From Deltaproteobacteria bacterium (GTDB lineage Bacteria; Desulfobacterota; DSM-4660; Desulfatiglandales; Desulfatiglandaceae), in assembly GCA_013349725.1 (NCBI GenBank), contig DUZB01000031.1, positions 1-17,368 of the forward strand: 17,368 bases of DNA. The letters run 5' to 3'. The notes beneath the pieces are model-generated. The model worked only from the letters and a program-made list of their open reading frames with translations, had not been told where the DNA came from and ran no database searches. The position numbers and the translations under genes were made by a program. Below, one piece after another: positions 1-7,443 of the stretch. How positions within the stretch are numbered: position 1 is the stretch's first letter; every line of letters begins with the position of its first letter.

Positions 1-107
1 TCATAATCTTACTCTTTTACGGCCTATTTTAGAGCTGCCCGATTAAGATTACGAGTAAGATTATGAGTAAGAAAATAAATCTAATGGACCACGTTAGAAC
101 CAAGCCC
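1..107 (-). repeat. MITE-like repeat, left copy (partial, runs off the window)
   Basis: Read on the minus strand from 107, this stretch begins with GGGCTTGGTTCTAAC and matches 4723-4818 on the plus strand with two substitutions and one 12-nt insertion. It is therefore an inverted copy of the element at 4723-4892. The 12-nt difference is one extra unit of a GATTAAGATTAC / GAGTAAGATTAT tandem array, so copy-number slippage is likely. The far half, which would correspond to 4819-4892, lies upstream of base 1. It encodes no transposase. Its terminal repeat ends only 5 bp before the first possible acyP start codon. Confidence 0.85.
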
Positions 108-127
108 GACAATTGGTTGAGTGGGAT

Positions 128-406
128 ATGGGAAACACAAGGGTGCACATGATTGTAAAAGGGTGCGTTCAGGGGGTCTGGTTCCGGGAAACCACCCGTA
201 GGGAGGCTGTGTCTCTCGGTATATCCGGTTGGGTGCGCAATCTTTCGGATGGAACGGTGGAAGTGCTGGCGGAAGGCGGCGAAGATGGCATGGCAGAATT
301 TGTATCATGGTGCCATAAGGGTCCTTCTTCAGCGAATGTAAACCAGATTATCAAGAAAGAAGAGGAATGGCGGAATGAGTTCAGCTCTTTTGAAATTATT
401 TTTTGA
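128..406 (+). CDS. acyP: acylphosphatase
   Basis: Small single-domain acylphosphatase (EC 3.6.1.7), a cytosolic enzyme that hydrolyses carboxyl-phosphate bonds such as acetyl phosphate or carbamoyl phosphate. From the ATG at 128 it is 92 aa, the usual family length. The signature loop VQGVWFR (residues 14-20) supplies the phosphate-binding Arg20, and GWVRNLSDGTVE places the catalytic Asn at residue 38. The C-terminus FEIIF is typical. An in-frame TTG at 113 would add MVEWD; I prefer 128 because homologues start a few residues before R-x-H. No strong Shine-Dalgarno is visible for either start. The end of a repeat element lies just upstream, so promoter and leader probably lie in repeat DNA. 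The next gene overlaps its 3' end by 32 bp, implying coupled translation. Confidence 0.93.
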   Translation: MGNTRVHMIVKGCVQGVWFRETTRREAVSLGISGWVRNLSDGTVEVLAEGGEDGMAEFVSWCHKGPSSANVNQIIKKEEEWRNEFSSFEIIF

Positions 407-1346
407 GAAAAACCAGATATCTAAAAATACTACGCGGGGACTGCTGCTTTCCGCACTGGTATTCCTTTTGGCACTGTCTTTTGGCTGCAGTGCCACAAAG
501 TCGGCAGTAGAAACCGTGCTGCCGAGATCCATGGCAAAGAAAATCCTGCCGACGGGCAATTACCTCAAGAAACGCGTGATGGTTTTTCCTTTTGTCGATC
601 AGGCGAATTTGGGGCCTGAAAGGGCGGGGAAGCTAAGCCGGGAGTTCTATAGCCTCCTGGAAAAATCTCCATCCCTGCTCCTGTATAAATCCCCCGATGG
701 GATGTACTCCTCCCTTGCTATGAATTCTCCCCAGTTCGGAGTGGTTACCAGTTCGGTTCTCGTAGATGTTGCCGAGCAGATGGGCATGACCGATCTTCTG
801 ATCGGAGTTTTAAACCCCATTGAAGTATCGATCAACAAAACGGGCCTCTGGCCTTTTGACAGCTGGAAGAAGATTTACGCGGTTTCGGTTGCGGTGAATA
901 TCGTAGATATTGCTACCAAAACCCTTCTCCTTACCCACCTTGATCTGCAGGAATTTTCCATCCCCCTTGATGAGGCAGAAAATGAGGATGAGCAGGAATA
1001 CATTAAACGGGTAACCTCGGAAGCGCTACCCGAAATGATGGAAAAAATGGTTGAAACGGTGGAAGACAGGCTTATGGCGAACGCGTTTACCGGCAAAATC
1101 CTGGCCATTGAAGAAGGCACCATCCTGTTCAACGCGGGCAGCGAGGTCGGCCTGAATGAAGGGCAGGTGTTCGATGTGTTTTCCATCGGGCCGGCCATTC
1201 CCTCGGCGAGCGGAAGGGATGTCCATCTTTTCGGCAATAAAATCGGGCAAATAAAGACCGCTACAGTCATGGAAAAACATTCCCTTGCGGAAACGCTATC
1301 GGGTGGCCCCTTTGATGTGGGGCAGATTATTCGGTTTCAACGCTAA
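375..1346 (+). CDS. putative envelope (lipo)protein of unknown function
   Basis: A 323-aa protein that I cannot assign to a named family. Residues 22-37 are a hydrophobic segment (LLLSALVFLLALSFG) followed by Cys38, which resembles a lipoprotein signal. The -3 and -2 residues (S, F) are not a classical lipobox, so lipidation is uncertain. After it comes KKRVMVFPFVDQANLGPE, reminiscent of the first strand and loop of TolB-N/CsgG/FlgT-like periplasmic domains. The C-terminal ~75 residues (GTILFNAGSEVGLNEGQVFDV...VGQIIRF) look like the small beta domain at the end of FlgT-type proteins. Those resemblances are by eye. The start ATG lies inside acyP and is preceded by GAGGAATGGCGGA, a usable ribosome site. 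The stop is 8 bp from the convergent carB stop. Confidence 0.8.
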   Translation: MSSALLKLFFEKNQISKNTTRGLLLSALVFLLALSFGCSATKSAVETVLPRSMAKKILPTGNYLKKRVMVFPFVDQANLGPERAGKLSREFYSLLEKSPSLLLYKSPDGMYSSLAMNSPQFGVVTSSVLVDVAEQMGMTDLLIGVLNPIEVSINKTGLWPFDSWKKIYAVSVAVNIVDIATKTLLLTHLDLQEFSIPLDEAENEDEQEYIKRVTSEALPEMMEKMVETVEDRLMANAFTGKILAIEEGTILFNAGSEVGLNEGQVFDVFSIGPAIPSASGRDVHLFGNKIGQIKTATVMEKHSLAETLSGGPFDVGQIIRFQR

Positions 1347-1352
1347 TTTCCT

Positions 1353-1375
1353 TATCAACGAATTTCTTCGTGATA
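1353..1375. terminator. hairpin between convergent genes, possible weak bidirectional terminator
   Basis: TATCAACGAA / TTTC loop / TTCGTGATA forms a 9-bp stem with one bulged A, exactly where the envelope-protein gene (ends 1346) and carB (ends 1355) converge. It overlaps the last carB codons. There is no T-tract on either side, so it is not a standard intrinsic terminator. It may only protect 3' ends. Confidence 0.3.
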
Positions 1376-4300
1376 ACTCTGGAGGGAGCGCACGGTTCCG
1401 TGCCCCCGCCGGTTGGCGGCAATCCCCCGGACGGCTGCAAGTGCTGCCGAGAGGGTCGTGATATAGGGCACTTTGTATTTGATGGCGTTTTTTCTTATGT
1501 AGGAATCGTCATGTTTGCTCAATTTCCCGCTGGGAGTGTTGACAACAAGCTGAATTTCATTGTTTTTGATGCCATCAACGATATTGGGCCTCCCCTCTTG
1601 CAGCTTCAGAATTTTCTCCGACTCTATTCCACATCCTGCCAGGAACCGGTGGGTGCCATTCGTTGCCTTGATTTTAAATCCCAGTTTCTGAAACTGCCTT
1701 GCCAACTCCATGACGGCGGGACGATCGGTTTCCGTTACGGTAATAAGGACCGTACCCTCGGAAGGAAGTGGCAGTTGCGTGGCCTCCTGCGCCTTGAAAT
1801 AGGCCAATCCGAACGAATCGGCCATCCCTAAAACTTCTCCCGTTGATCGCATTTCGGGTCCGAGGATCGGATCAACTTCAGGAAACATATTAAAAGGGAA
1901 AACAGCTTCCTTGACTCCAAAATGGGAGAACGACCGGGACCTCAGGTTTAGATCGGACAACTTTTTCCCAAGCATCAGTTGTGTTGCAATTCGCGCCATG
2001 GAGATATTGCAGACTTTTGAGACCAGCGGAACGGTGCGTGATGCCCTGGGATTTGCTTCAAGGATGTAAACGGTGTCATTGGCTATGGCATACTGAATGT
2101 TCATGAGGCCTACCACATTCATTTCCACGGCAATCTTCTTCGTGTACTCGTATATGGTTTCAATATGTTTTGCCGGGATGCTGATGGGAGGAATTACGCA
2201 GGCCGAATCGCCCGAATGAATGCCGGCCAGTTCGATATGTTCCATCACCACCGGAACGAAGGCATCCGTCCCGTCTGATATGGCATCCGCCTCGGCCTCA
2301 ATGGCGTTTTCCAGAAATTTGTCAATGAGAATGGGGCGTTCAGGCGTTACGCCCACTGCAGCCATGACATAGCGCCTCAGCATTTCCTCGTCGTGTACTA
2401 CTTCCATACCACGACCACCTAATACGTACGACGGTCTGACCATAAGCGGATAGCCGATTCTTTCCGCAATTTCGAGGGCTTCTTCCATAACGATCGCCAT
2501 GCCGGATTCGGGCTGGGGAATTCCAAGTTTTCCCATCATCTTCCGAAATCGATCCCGGTCTTCCGCCAGGTCGATGGTCTCCGGCGAGGTTCCGATAATG
2601 TTTACCCCTGCGTCGGCCAGTTCTTTGGCTATGTTCAAAGGCGTCTGTCCTCCAAACTGAACGATGACCCCTTCAGGTTTTTCCTTCTCGTAGATGCTCA
2701 ACACATCTTCTACCGTGAGTGGTTCAAAATAGAGCTTATCGGATGTGTCGTAATCCGTGGATACCGTCTCGGGATTGCAGTTGACCATAATGGATTCCAT
2801 GCCTTCATCCCGGAGCGTAAGAGCAGCGTGGACGCAGCAATAGTCAAATTCAATCCCCTGACCGATCCGGTTGGGACCACCCCCCAGGACCATTACCTTG
2901 CGGTTTGCACTGGACGACACCTGATCGGGTGCGTTATAGGTGGAAAAGTAATAAGCCGCATTCTCTACACCGCTCACAGGAACCGGCTCCCACCCTTCCT
3001 GAACACCGATAGAAATTCGTTTTTCACGCAAAGTCTTTTCAGAAATCCCTAAGATCCGGGAAAGGTACCGGTCGGAAAATCCATCTCTCTTTGCCCGTTC
3101 GAGCATTGCATCAGGGAGTTCGCCGCCTTTGTACTGCAGAATCTCTTCTTCAAGATCCACCAGTTCCTTCATCTGTTGGATAAACCAGGCCTTGATGTGC
3201 GTTTTCTTGTGCAGGACTTCGATGCTTGCTCCCTTTCTGAGCGCTTCGTACATGATGAACTGTCTCTCGCTGCTCGGTTCTGAGAGCATATCGAGAAGAT
3301 CTCCCATGGTTTTTTCATGGAAATCCTTTGCAAAGCCGAGACCATAGCGACCATTTTCCAGAGACCGGATAGCTTTGTGAAGGGCCTCTTTGTAGGTCTT
3401 TCCGATACTCATGACCTCTCCAACAGCACGCATCTGGGTACCAAGCTTGTCTATGGATCCTTCAAACTTCTCAAAAGCCCACCTGGCAAATTTGACTACC
3501 ACATAATCTCCCCACGGGGTATATTTCTCTAATGTACCCTCTCTCCAGTAGGGGATTTCATCCAGGGTCAGGCCACCGGCCAGCATGGAAGATACGAGCG
3601 CGATGGGAAAACCTGTGGCTTTTGAAGCCAGTGCAGACGACCGTGATGTCCTTGGATTGATCTCGATAACCACAACCCGACCGGTTTCAGGGTTGTGCGC
3701 GAACTGGATATTGGTTCCCCCGATAACCTGAATCGCTTCAACGATATCGTAAGAATATTTCTGAAGTTTTTCCTGCAGTTTCTTGTCGATAGTCAGCATG
3801 GGCGCCGTACAAAAGGAATCGCCCGTGTGAACTCCCATGGCATCCACATTTTCTATAAAGCATACCGTAATCATCTGGTTTTTTGCGTCGCGAACCACTT
3901 CCAGCTCCAGTTCTTCCCAACCCAGGACCGACTCTTCCACCAACACCTGCCCCACCATGCTTGCGGAAATGCCTCGACTGACAATGGTTCGCAATTCCTC
4001 CACATTGTAAACCAGGCCGCCACCGGTTCCACCCATGGTATAAGCGGGCCTTATCACCACGGGATAACCGAGCTTGTCGGCAACTTTTTCGGCTTCCTCC
4101 ACGCTGAAGGCCGGTTCACTTTGGGGCATATCGATCCCAAGATCGTTCATGGTTTCTTTAAAGGCAATGCGATCTTCCCCTCTTTTTATGGCATCTATTT
4201 CAACTCCGATAATCTTTACATTGAACTTATCCAGGACCCCTGTCCTGGCCAGTTCCGATGAAAGATTCAGTCCCGACTGTCCTCCGAGGTTAGGAAGAAG

Positions 4301-4555
4301 AGCATCCGGGCGTTCTTTTTCGATGATTTCCGCCATCGTCTGGAGATTGAGTGGCTCAATATAGGTGGCATCAGCTATCCCCGGATCCGTCATGATGGTC
4401 GCCGGATTGGAGTTGGCCAGCACAATCTTATAACCGAGCTTCCTCAAGGCCTTGCAGGCCTGGGTGCCGGAATAATCGAATTCACAGGCCTGTCCTATAA
4501 CAATGGGACCGGAACTGATGATCATCACCTTGTCAATGTCGTCGCGTCTGGGCAT
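1355..4555 (-). CDS. carB: carbamoyl-phosphate synthase large subunit
   Basis: Ammonia-using large subunit of carbamoyl-phosphate synthase (EC 6.3.5.5), which makes carbamoyl phosphate from bicarbonate, ammonia (channelled from CarA) and two ATP for arginine and pyrimidine synthesis. At 1066 aa it is full length. The two duplicated ATP-grasp halves are clear: the carboxyphosphate domain (about 1-400, with GGTGGG and EINPRTSRSSALASKATG), the oligomerisation region (about 400-550), the carbamoyl-phosphate domain (about 550-930, with GGRGMEVV and EANPRASRTVPLVSKV), and a C-terminal MGS-like allosteric domain (about 935-1066, TNGTHRFLAGCGI). The ATG at 4555 has AAGGAGCC just upstream. It is not next to carA, has its own promoter (4628-4656), and ends 8 bp from the convergent gene. 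Confidence 0.98.
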   Translation of the reverse strand: MPRRDDIDKVMIISSGPIVIGQACEFDYSGTQACKALRKLGYKIVLANSNPATIMTDPGIADATYIEPLNLQTMAEIIEKERPDALLPNLGGQSGLNLSSELARTGVLDKFNVKIIGVEIDAIKRGEDRIAFKETMNDLGIDMPQSEPAFSVEEAEKVADKLGYPVVIRPAYTMGGTGGGLVYNVEELRTIVSRGISASMVGQVLVEESVLGWEELELEVVRDAKNQMITVCFIENVDAMGVHTGDSFCTAPMLTIDKKLQEKLQKYSYDIVEAIQVIGGTNIQFAHNPETGRVVVIEINPRTSRSSALASKATGFPIALVSSMLAGGLTLDEIPYWREGTLEKYTPWGDYVVVKFARWAFEKFEGSIDKLGTQMRAVGEVMSIGKTYKEALHKAIRSLENGRYGLGFAKDFHEKTMGDLLDMLSEPSSERQFIMYEALRKGASIEVLHKKTHIKAWFIQQMKELVDLEEEILQYKGGELPDAMLERAKRDGFSDRYLSRILGISEKTLREKRISIGVQEGWEPVPVSGVENAAYYFSTYNAPDQVSSSANRKVMVLGGGPNRIGQGIEFDYCCVHAALTLRDEGMESIMVNCNPETVSTDYDTSDKLYFEPLTVEDVLSIYEKEKPEGVIVQFGGQTPLNIAKELADAGVNIIGTSPETIDLAEDRDRFRKMMGKLGIPQPESGMAIVMEEALEIAERIGYPLMVRPSYVLGGRGMEVVHDEEMLRRYVMAAVGVTPERPILIDKFLENAIEAEADAISDGTDAFVPVVMEHIELAGIHSGDSACVIPPISIPAKHIETIYEYTKKIAVEMNVVGLMNIQYAIANDTVYILEANPRASRTVPLVSKVCNISMARIATQLMLGKKLSDLNLRSRSFSHFGVKEAVFPFNMFPEVDPILGPEMRSTGEVLGMADSFGLAYFKAQEATQLPLPSEGTVLITVTETDRPAVMELARQFQKLGFKIKATNGTHRFLAGCGIESEKILKLQEGRPNIVDGIKNNEIQLVVNTPSGKLSKHDDSYIRKNAIKYKVPYITTLSAALAAVRGIAANRRGHGTVRSLQSYHEEIR

Positions 4556-4627
4556 AAAGGGGCTCCTTTTAAGTTGTAGTCACAGGGGAGTGAAAATTCA
4601 TAGCAGTGCTTAAATGGCAATGCAGGG

Positions 4628-4656
4628 ATATTAGAAAAGTGGAAGATCGGTGTCAA
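4628..4656 (-). promoter_or_regulatory. sigma70-type promoter of carB
   Basis: On the minus strand, TTGACA (4656-4651) is followed by a 17-nt spacer and TAATAT (4633-4628), close to the sigma70 consensus. Transcription would start near 4620, giving a leader of about 65 nt before the carB ATG at 4555. It lies wholly inside unique DNA, outside the repeat at 4723-4892. Confidence 0.75.
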
Positions 4657-4722
4657 GGTGAAAAGATTCGATAAGGAATGAAAAGAGCCGGCAACCTTCA
4701 GCGGGCCCATGGTGAGAATTAC

Positions 4723-4892
4723 GGGCTTGGTTCTAACGTGGTCTATTAGATTTATTTTCTTACTCATAATCTTAATCGGGCAGATCTAAAATAGGCCGTA
4801 AAAGAGTAAGATTATGATTACGATTAAGATTATGACCTTCCGGACGTACTCTCGACTAATTGGATCAAGTGGGTGAAGTTAGAACCAAGCCC
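4723..4892. repeat. MITE-like palindromic repeat, complete right copy
   Basis: A 170-bp element bounded by perfect 15-bp terminal inverted repeats, GGGCTTGGTTCTAAC (4723-4737) and GTTAGAACCAAGCCC (4878-4892). Inside, a second perfect 14-bp inverted pair, CATAATCTTAATCG (4765-4778) and CGATTAAGATTATG (4821-4834), comes from GATTAA/GATTAT/GATTAC/GAGTAA hexamer clusters around a central GGGCAGATCTAAAATAGG segment. AGAATT occurs just outside both ends (4715-4720 and 4893-4898), a possible target duplication or extended terminus. It has no coding capacity. It fills most of the 351-bp gap between carB and the glycosyltransferase gene. Confidence 0.85.
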
Positions 4893-4906
4893 AGAATTGC
4901 TGCTCC

Positions 4907-6145
4907 TTACGGGGTCTTGACTTTTTCTTTCCAACGTTTCAGGAGATATGGCTTGGCCCTTTCGAATGTGGCGCAATCCTCTTCGATGGCTTCTTCTGCC
5001 TGCTTGATGGACATTTTCTCCGTTCGCAGGACAAAGGAAAGGGTCCTTCCAAAATAGAGGGGAATCAAAGAATCCATGATCTGATCGGTATCGATGGTCA
5101 CTCTGCCGTAGGAGACAGCGGTATCAAAGAGAATTCTGGCCCACAGATCGGTGGGAAAATTAAACTCCGGAACCCTCATCCCCTTGATCTCGATGAGCTT
5201 TCTGTAGGCATCCGGCGTGAGGATTTCATGCCATATCCCACTGTGTGTTTCGAAACCCCTGTGAAACTGATCGATAAGATTCTCCCTATTCACCCCAACT
5301 TTGGGCGGCATTTCCACTTCTCCAAGACCGAAGCCGTATATGGCAGTAGGCCTGCTGTTTCTCACCCTGGTCCAGTATGCGTCAAAGTGTCCCATCATGG
5401 AAAAGATTGTGCCCACTACCTGCCGGAACATGGGGCCTAAATCAGCCCCCGGATCCTTTGTTCTGTGAATTTTTGGCCTTCCCATAAATGCCTGGCATAT
5501 TTTCATTTTCTGATTGATGGCCAGGGTGGTCATCCAGATGTCAATGCCGAAATTCGCCACAGACTCATCCCAGATCGTGCTTTCAAGATATACCTGATTC
5601 AGACTGCCGCTGAAACCGAAATCACCTCCAATCGGTTGCCTTACCCTTCGTCCATACAGGGCCCTTGTCATGGGATAGGCGATTCCTTTGGTAATTGTTC
5701 CATCATATTTATGCCGTATATACAATGGAGCAACGTAAGAAAACCCGCTGAAAAGGGGTTCCCCTAAGTGTTTAATCCATTCGGGTGTTATACTTTTAAG
5801 ATCCGCATCAACCACTACCACCGCTTTTGCCTTGAGGTCGCTCACTTTTTGGAAGAGATTTCTGAAGTTGTTCCCTTTCCCCTTTACTCCGGGGGCTGTG
5901 GAAAGATAGATTTTGGGCGTTTTTGTCGGTGTATCAAGAAATGCCTGTTTTGTATTGTCAGGGGAGTTATTATCGCAATTGATGATGACGGATTCGTATT
6001 CCGGGAAATATTTTCTCAGACCTTCATCGGCCTGGGAGACGGGATATGCGATGGAATCGGCTTCCTTATAAGAGGGTATGCATACCACCATCCTGGCCCT
6101 CTCGATATTTTCCGGATTAGCCTCCTTTTCAAAAATGTCAGACAT
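4907..6145 (-). CDS. GT-A glycosyltransferase, probable glucosyl/mannosyl-3-phosphoglycerate synthase
   Basis: A 412-aa retaining-type GT-A glycosyltransferase that probably transfers glucose or mannose from an NDP-sugar to 3-phosphoglycerate, the first step of glucosylglycerate or mannosylglycerate synthesis in the cytosol. The nucleotide-binding start is VVCIPSYKEADSI (20-32), then GVKGKG (86-91), the metal-binding DxD as DADL (113-116), and an acceptor-site QPIGGDFGFSG (170-180) followed by FGIDIWM (199-205). This layout is that of GpgS (GT81) and MGS (GT78) enzymes. The start ATG overlaps the phosphatase stop by 8 bp and has AGGAGG 6-7 nt upstream, so the pair is translationally coupled. 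The phosphatase partner is the main support for the substrate. Without it, 'family 2 glycosyltransferase' would be the safe call. Confidence 0.85.
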   Translation of the reverse strand: MSDIFEKEANPENIERARMVVCIPSYKEADSIAYPVSQADEGLRKYFPEYESVIINCDNNSPDNTKQAFLDTPTKTPKIYLSTAPGVKGKGNNFRNLFQKVSDLKAKAVVVVDADLKSITPEWIKHLGEPLFSGFSYVAPLYIRHKYDGTITKGIAYPMTRALYGRRVRQPIGGDFGFSGSLNQVYLESTIWDESVANFGIDIWMTTLAINQKMKICQAFMGRPKIHRTKDPGADLGPMFRQVVGTIFSMMGHFDAYWTRVRNSRPTAIYGFGLGEVEMPPKVGVNRENLIDQFHRGFETHSGIWHEILTPDAYRKLIEIKGMRVPEFNFPTDLWARILFDTAVSYGRVTIDTDQIMDSLIPLYFGRTLSFVLRTEKMSIKQAEEAIEEDCATFERAKPYLLKRWKEKVKTP

Positions 6146-7019
6146 CGCACTCCTCCTGATTCTCTTTCAAGATCTGTAATACGGCTGTGTTCCAGCCTCT
6201 CGGGCCCATTTCCTCTGTCAACGTAAGTCCCGGAATGGTCTCTTTCAGCCACGAATAATCCTTTTTTGACTTAATCAGTACCGGAAAATCTGAGCGTTCA
6301 AGCATGCCGAAGTCGTTGGGACTGTCCCCGAGGGCAATGGTAAGGATCTTTTCATAACGCTGGCGGTACCAGGAAACCAGCAAACCCATGGCAATCCCTT
6401 TGTCATTTCTCCCTGTCAGGTGAAAAAAACGACCTCCGGAAGTAATTCCAAGCCCTTTTCTTCCCGAAGCTTCCTTTAGTGGCGCCATATCTTCATAAGG
6501 ACCGTTCAAAATGAACGGCTCATCAAATTCCCGTTTGGAAGCCAGCCGTGCGCCTTCTTCGTCAAGTCCTGTCAAACACGAGATCTCCGCCGGGTCCATA
6601 TCCGAAAATCCCCGTATGTTCCAACCCAGTTCATGGCGAATTTTCCTGAAATTCTCTACAAGAAGGTCGTAATTCACACCTAATGAAATCTTCCAGAACC
6701 TTTTCCGGCCGTCCTCTGAAAGGACAACCTCCTGTTTGTTTTCCAAAGGAAAGCGGCTGGATGGCAAGGTTCCGAAGGGGGTATCCGCGCATATTTCCCG
6801 TGGAAAAAAAATTCCACCGCCGTTTTCAGAAATGAAGGGGGCGGAAAGGGAAAGGGATCCATGAAGCGGCTCTATTTCCGATCGTGTCTTACTGGTAGCA
6901 AGGATAACCGGTACACCACGCTTTAGGCAAAAATCCAAGGCTGGTCCGGCTTCAGCCCATGAATAACTTTCATGATCCAGAAGCGTATCATCCAAGTCGG
7001 TAAAAATGAGATAGTGCAA
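6138..7019 (-). CDS. mpgP: mannosyl/glucosyl-3-phosphoglycerate phosphatase (HAD-IIB family)
   Basis: Removes the phosphate from mannosyl- or glucosyl-3-phosphoglycerate to release the compatible solute, the second step after the downstream glycosyltransferase. HAD motif I is FTDLDDTLLD (residues 6-15, nucleophile Asp8), followed by YSWAEAGPAL and motif II in ILATSKTRSEI. SENGGGIFFPR is typical of the family, and motif IV is GDSPND near the C-terminus. The reading frame stays open to an ATG at 7313, but the conserved protein starts at the TTG codon at 7019-7017, preceded by AGGGGATCC. A strong promoter at 7078-7106 lies inside the longer frame, so I use the TTG start (293 aa). Which sugar is used cannot be read from sequence alone. 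Confidence 0.88.
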   Translation of the reverse strand: MHYLIFTDLDDTLLDHESYSWAEAGPALDFCLKRGVPVILATSKTRSEIEPLHGSLSLSAPFISENGGGIFFPREICADTPFGTLPSSRFPLENKQEVVLSEDGRKRFWKISLGVNYDLLVENFRKIRHELGWNIRGFSDMDPAEISCLTGLDEEGARLASKREFDEPFILNGPYEDMAPLKEASGRKGLGITSGGRFFHLTGRNDKGIAMGLLVSWYRQRYEKILTIALGDSPNDFGMLERSDFPVLIKSKKDYSWLKETIPGLTLTEEMGPRGWNTAVLQILKENQEECDV

Positions 7020-7077
7020 AATGTAGGATCCCCTTGGCGAAGTATGATGCTTGAAACGTGAAGAGGTCTTTGATAGG

Positions 7078-7106
7078 AATGTAAAGAAAATGTGATCCGT
7101 TGTCAA
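7078..7106 (-). promoter_or_regulatory. sigma70-type promoter of the phosphatase/glycosyltransferase pair
   Basis: On the minus strand, TTGACA (7106-7101), a 17-nt spacer and TACATT (7083-7078). The expected start site is near 7070, about 50 nt upstream of the TTG start at 7019. Its position argues against the long N-terminal extension of the phosphatase frame. Confidence 0.65.
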
Positions 7107-7443
7107 TGCCCCATTGATTTTTGGCTTGGATACGATGTATTCCGCTCGAACGGGGCCTTTCCGCTTTTCAGCAGGATCAGATTCACGTAATACGGATTTT
7201 CCTTGAAAGGGATTCTCCTTGCTGGTAACTTTCCAGGCAGTCAGATCGAGACGGAAACTTCTCAACGAGGTTTTCCCGCTACAGCGGGATTCAGGTTTCA
7301 GGAGAAGCAACAATCAACAGCGAGCAACCAGTGACAAAATTGAAGAGCCCCAGATATTGAGCAGGGTCGTGGAAGCAGAGGTATCCTGACACCCGAAACC
7401 TGAAACCAAAAATTCTTGAAGTTTCATAGGAGGAAAAATTTTA
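7107..7443. other. intergenic region with degenerate heptamer-like repeats
   Basis: A 337-bp divergent gap between the phosphatase promoter and the HD-domain gene. It contains GGTTTCAGG near 7294-7302 and an inverted counterpart in CCCGAAACCTGAAACC (7392-7407, a 7-nt repeat of the type CCCGAAA/CCTGAAA). Between them is a weaker run resembling AGCAACA/ATCAACA/GCGAGCA/ACCAGTG. I see no gene here. The open frame on the minus strand has no conserved features. Confidence 0.5.

Noticed and set aside
3695..4261. 188-codon plus-strand frame
   Set aside because: Antisense to the first ATP-grasp half of carB.
4525..4767. 80-codon minus-strand frame starting MSKKINLIDHVRTKP, with the same opening peptide encoded by the left repeat copy
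   Set aside because: The shared peptide arises from the repeat itself; after the repeat the frame runs through the carB promoter and into carB in another frame, and the two copies diverge outside the repeat.
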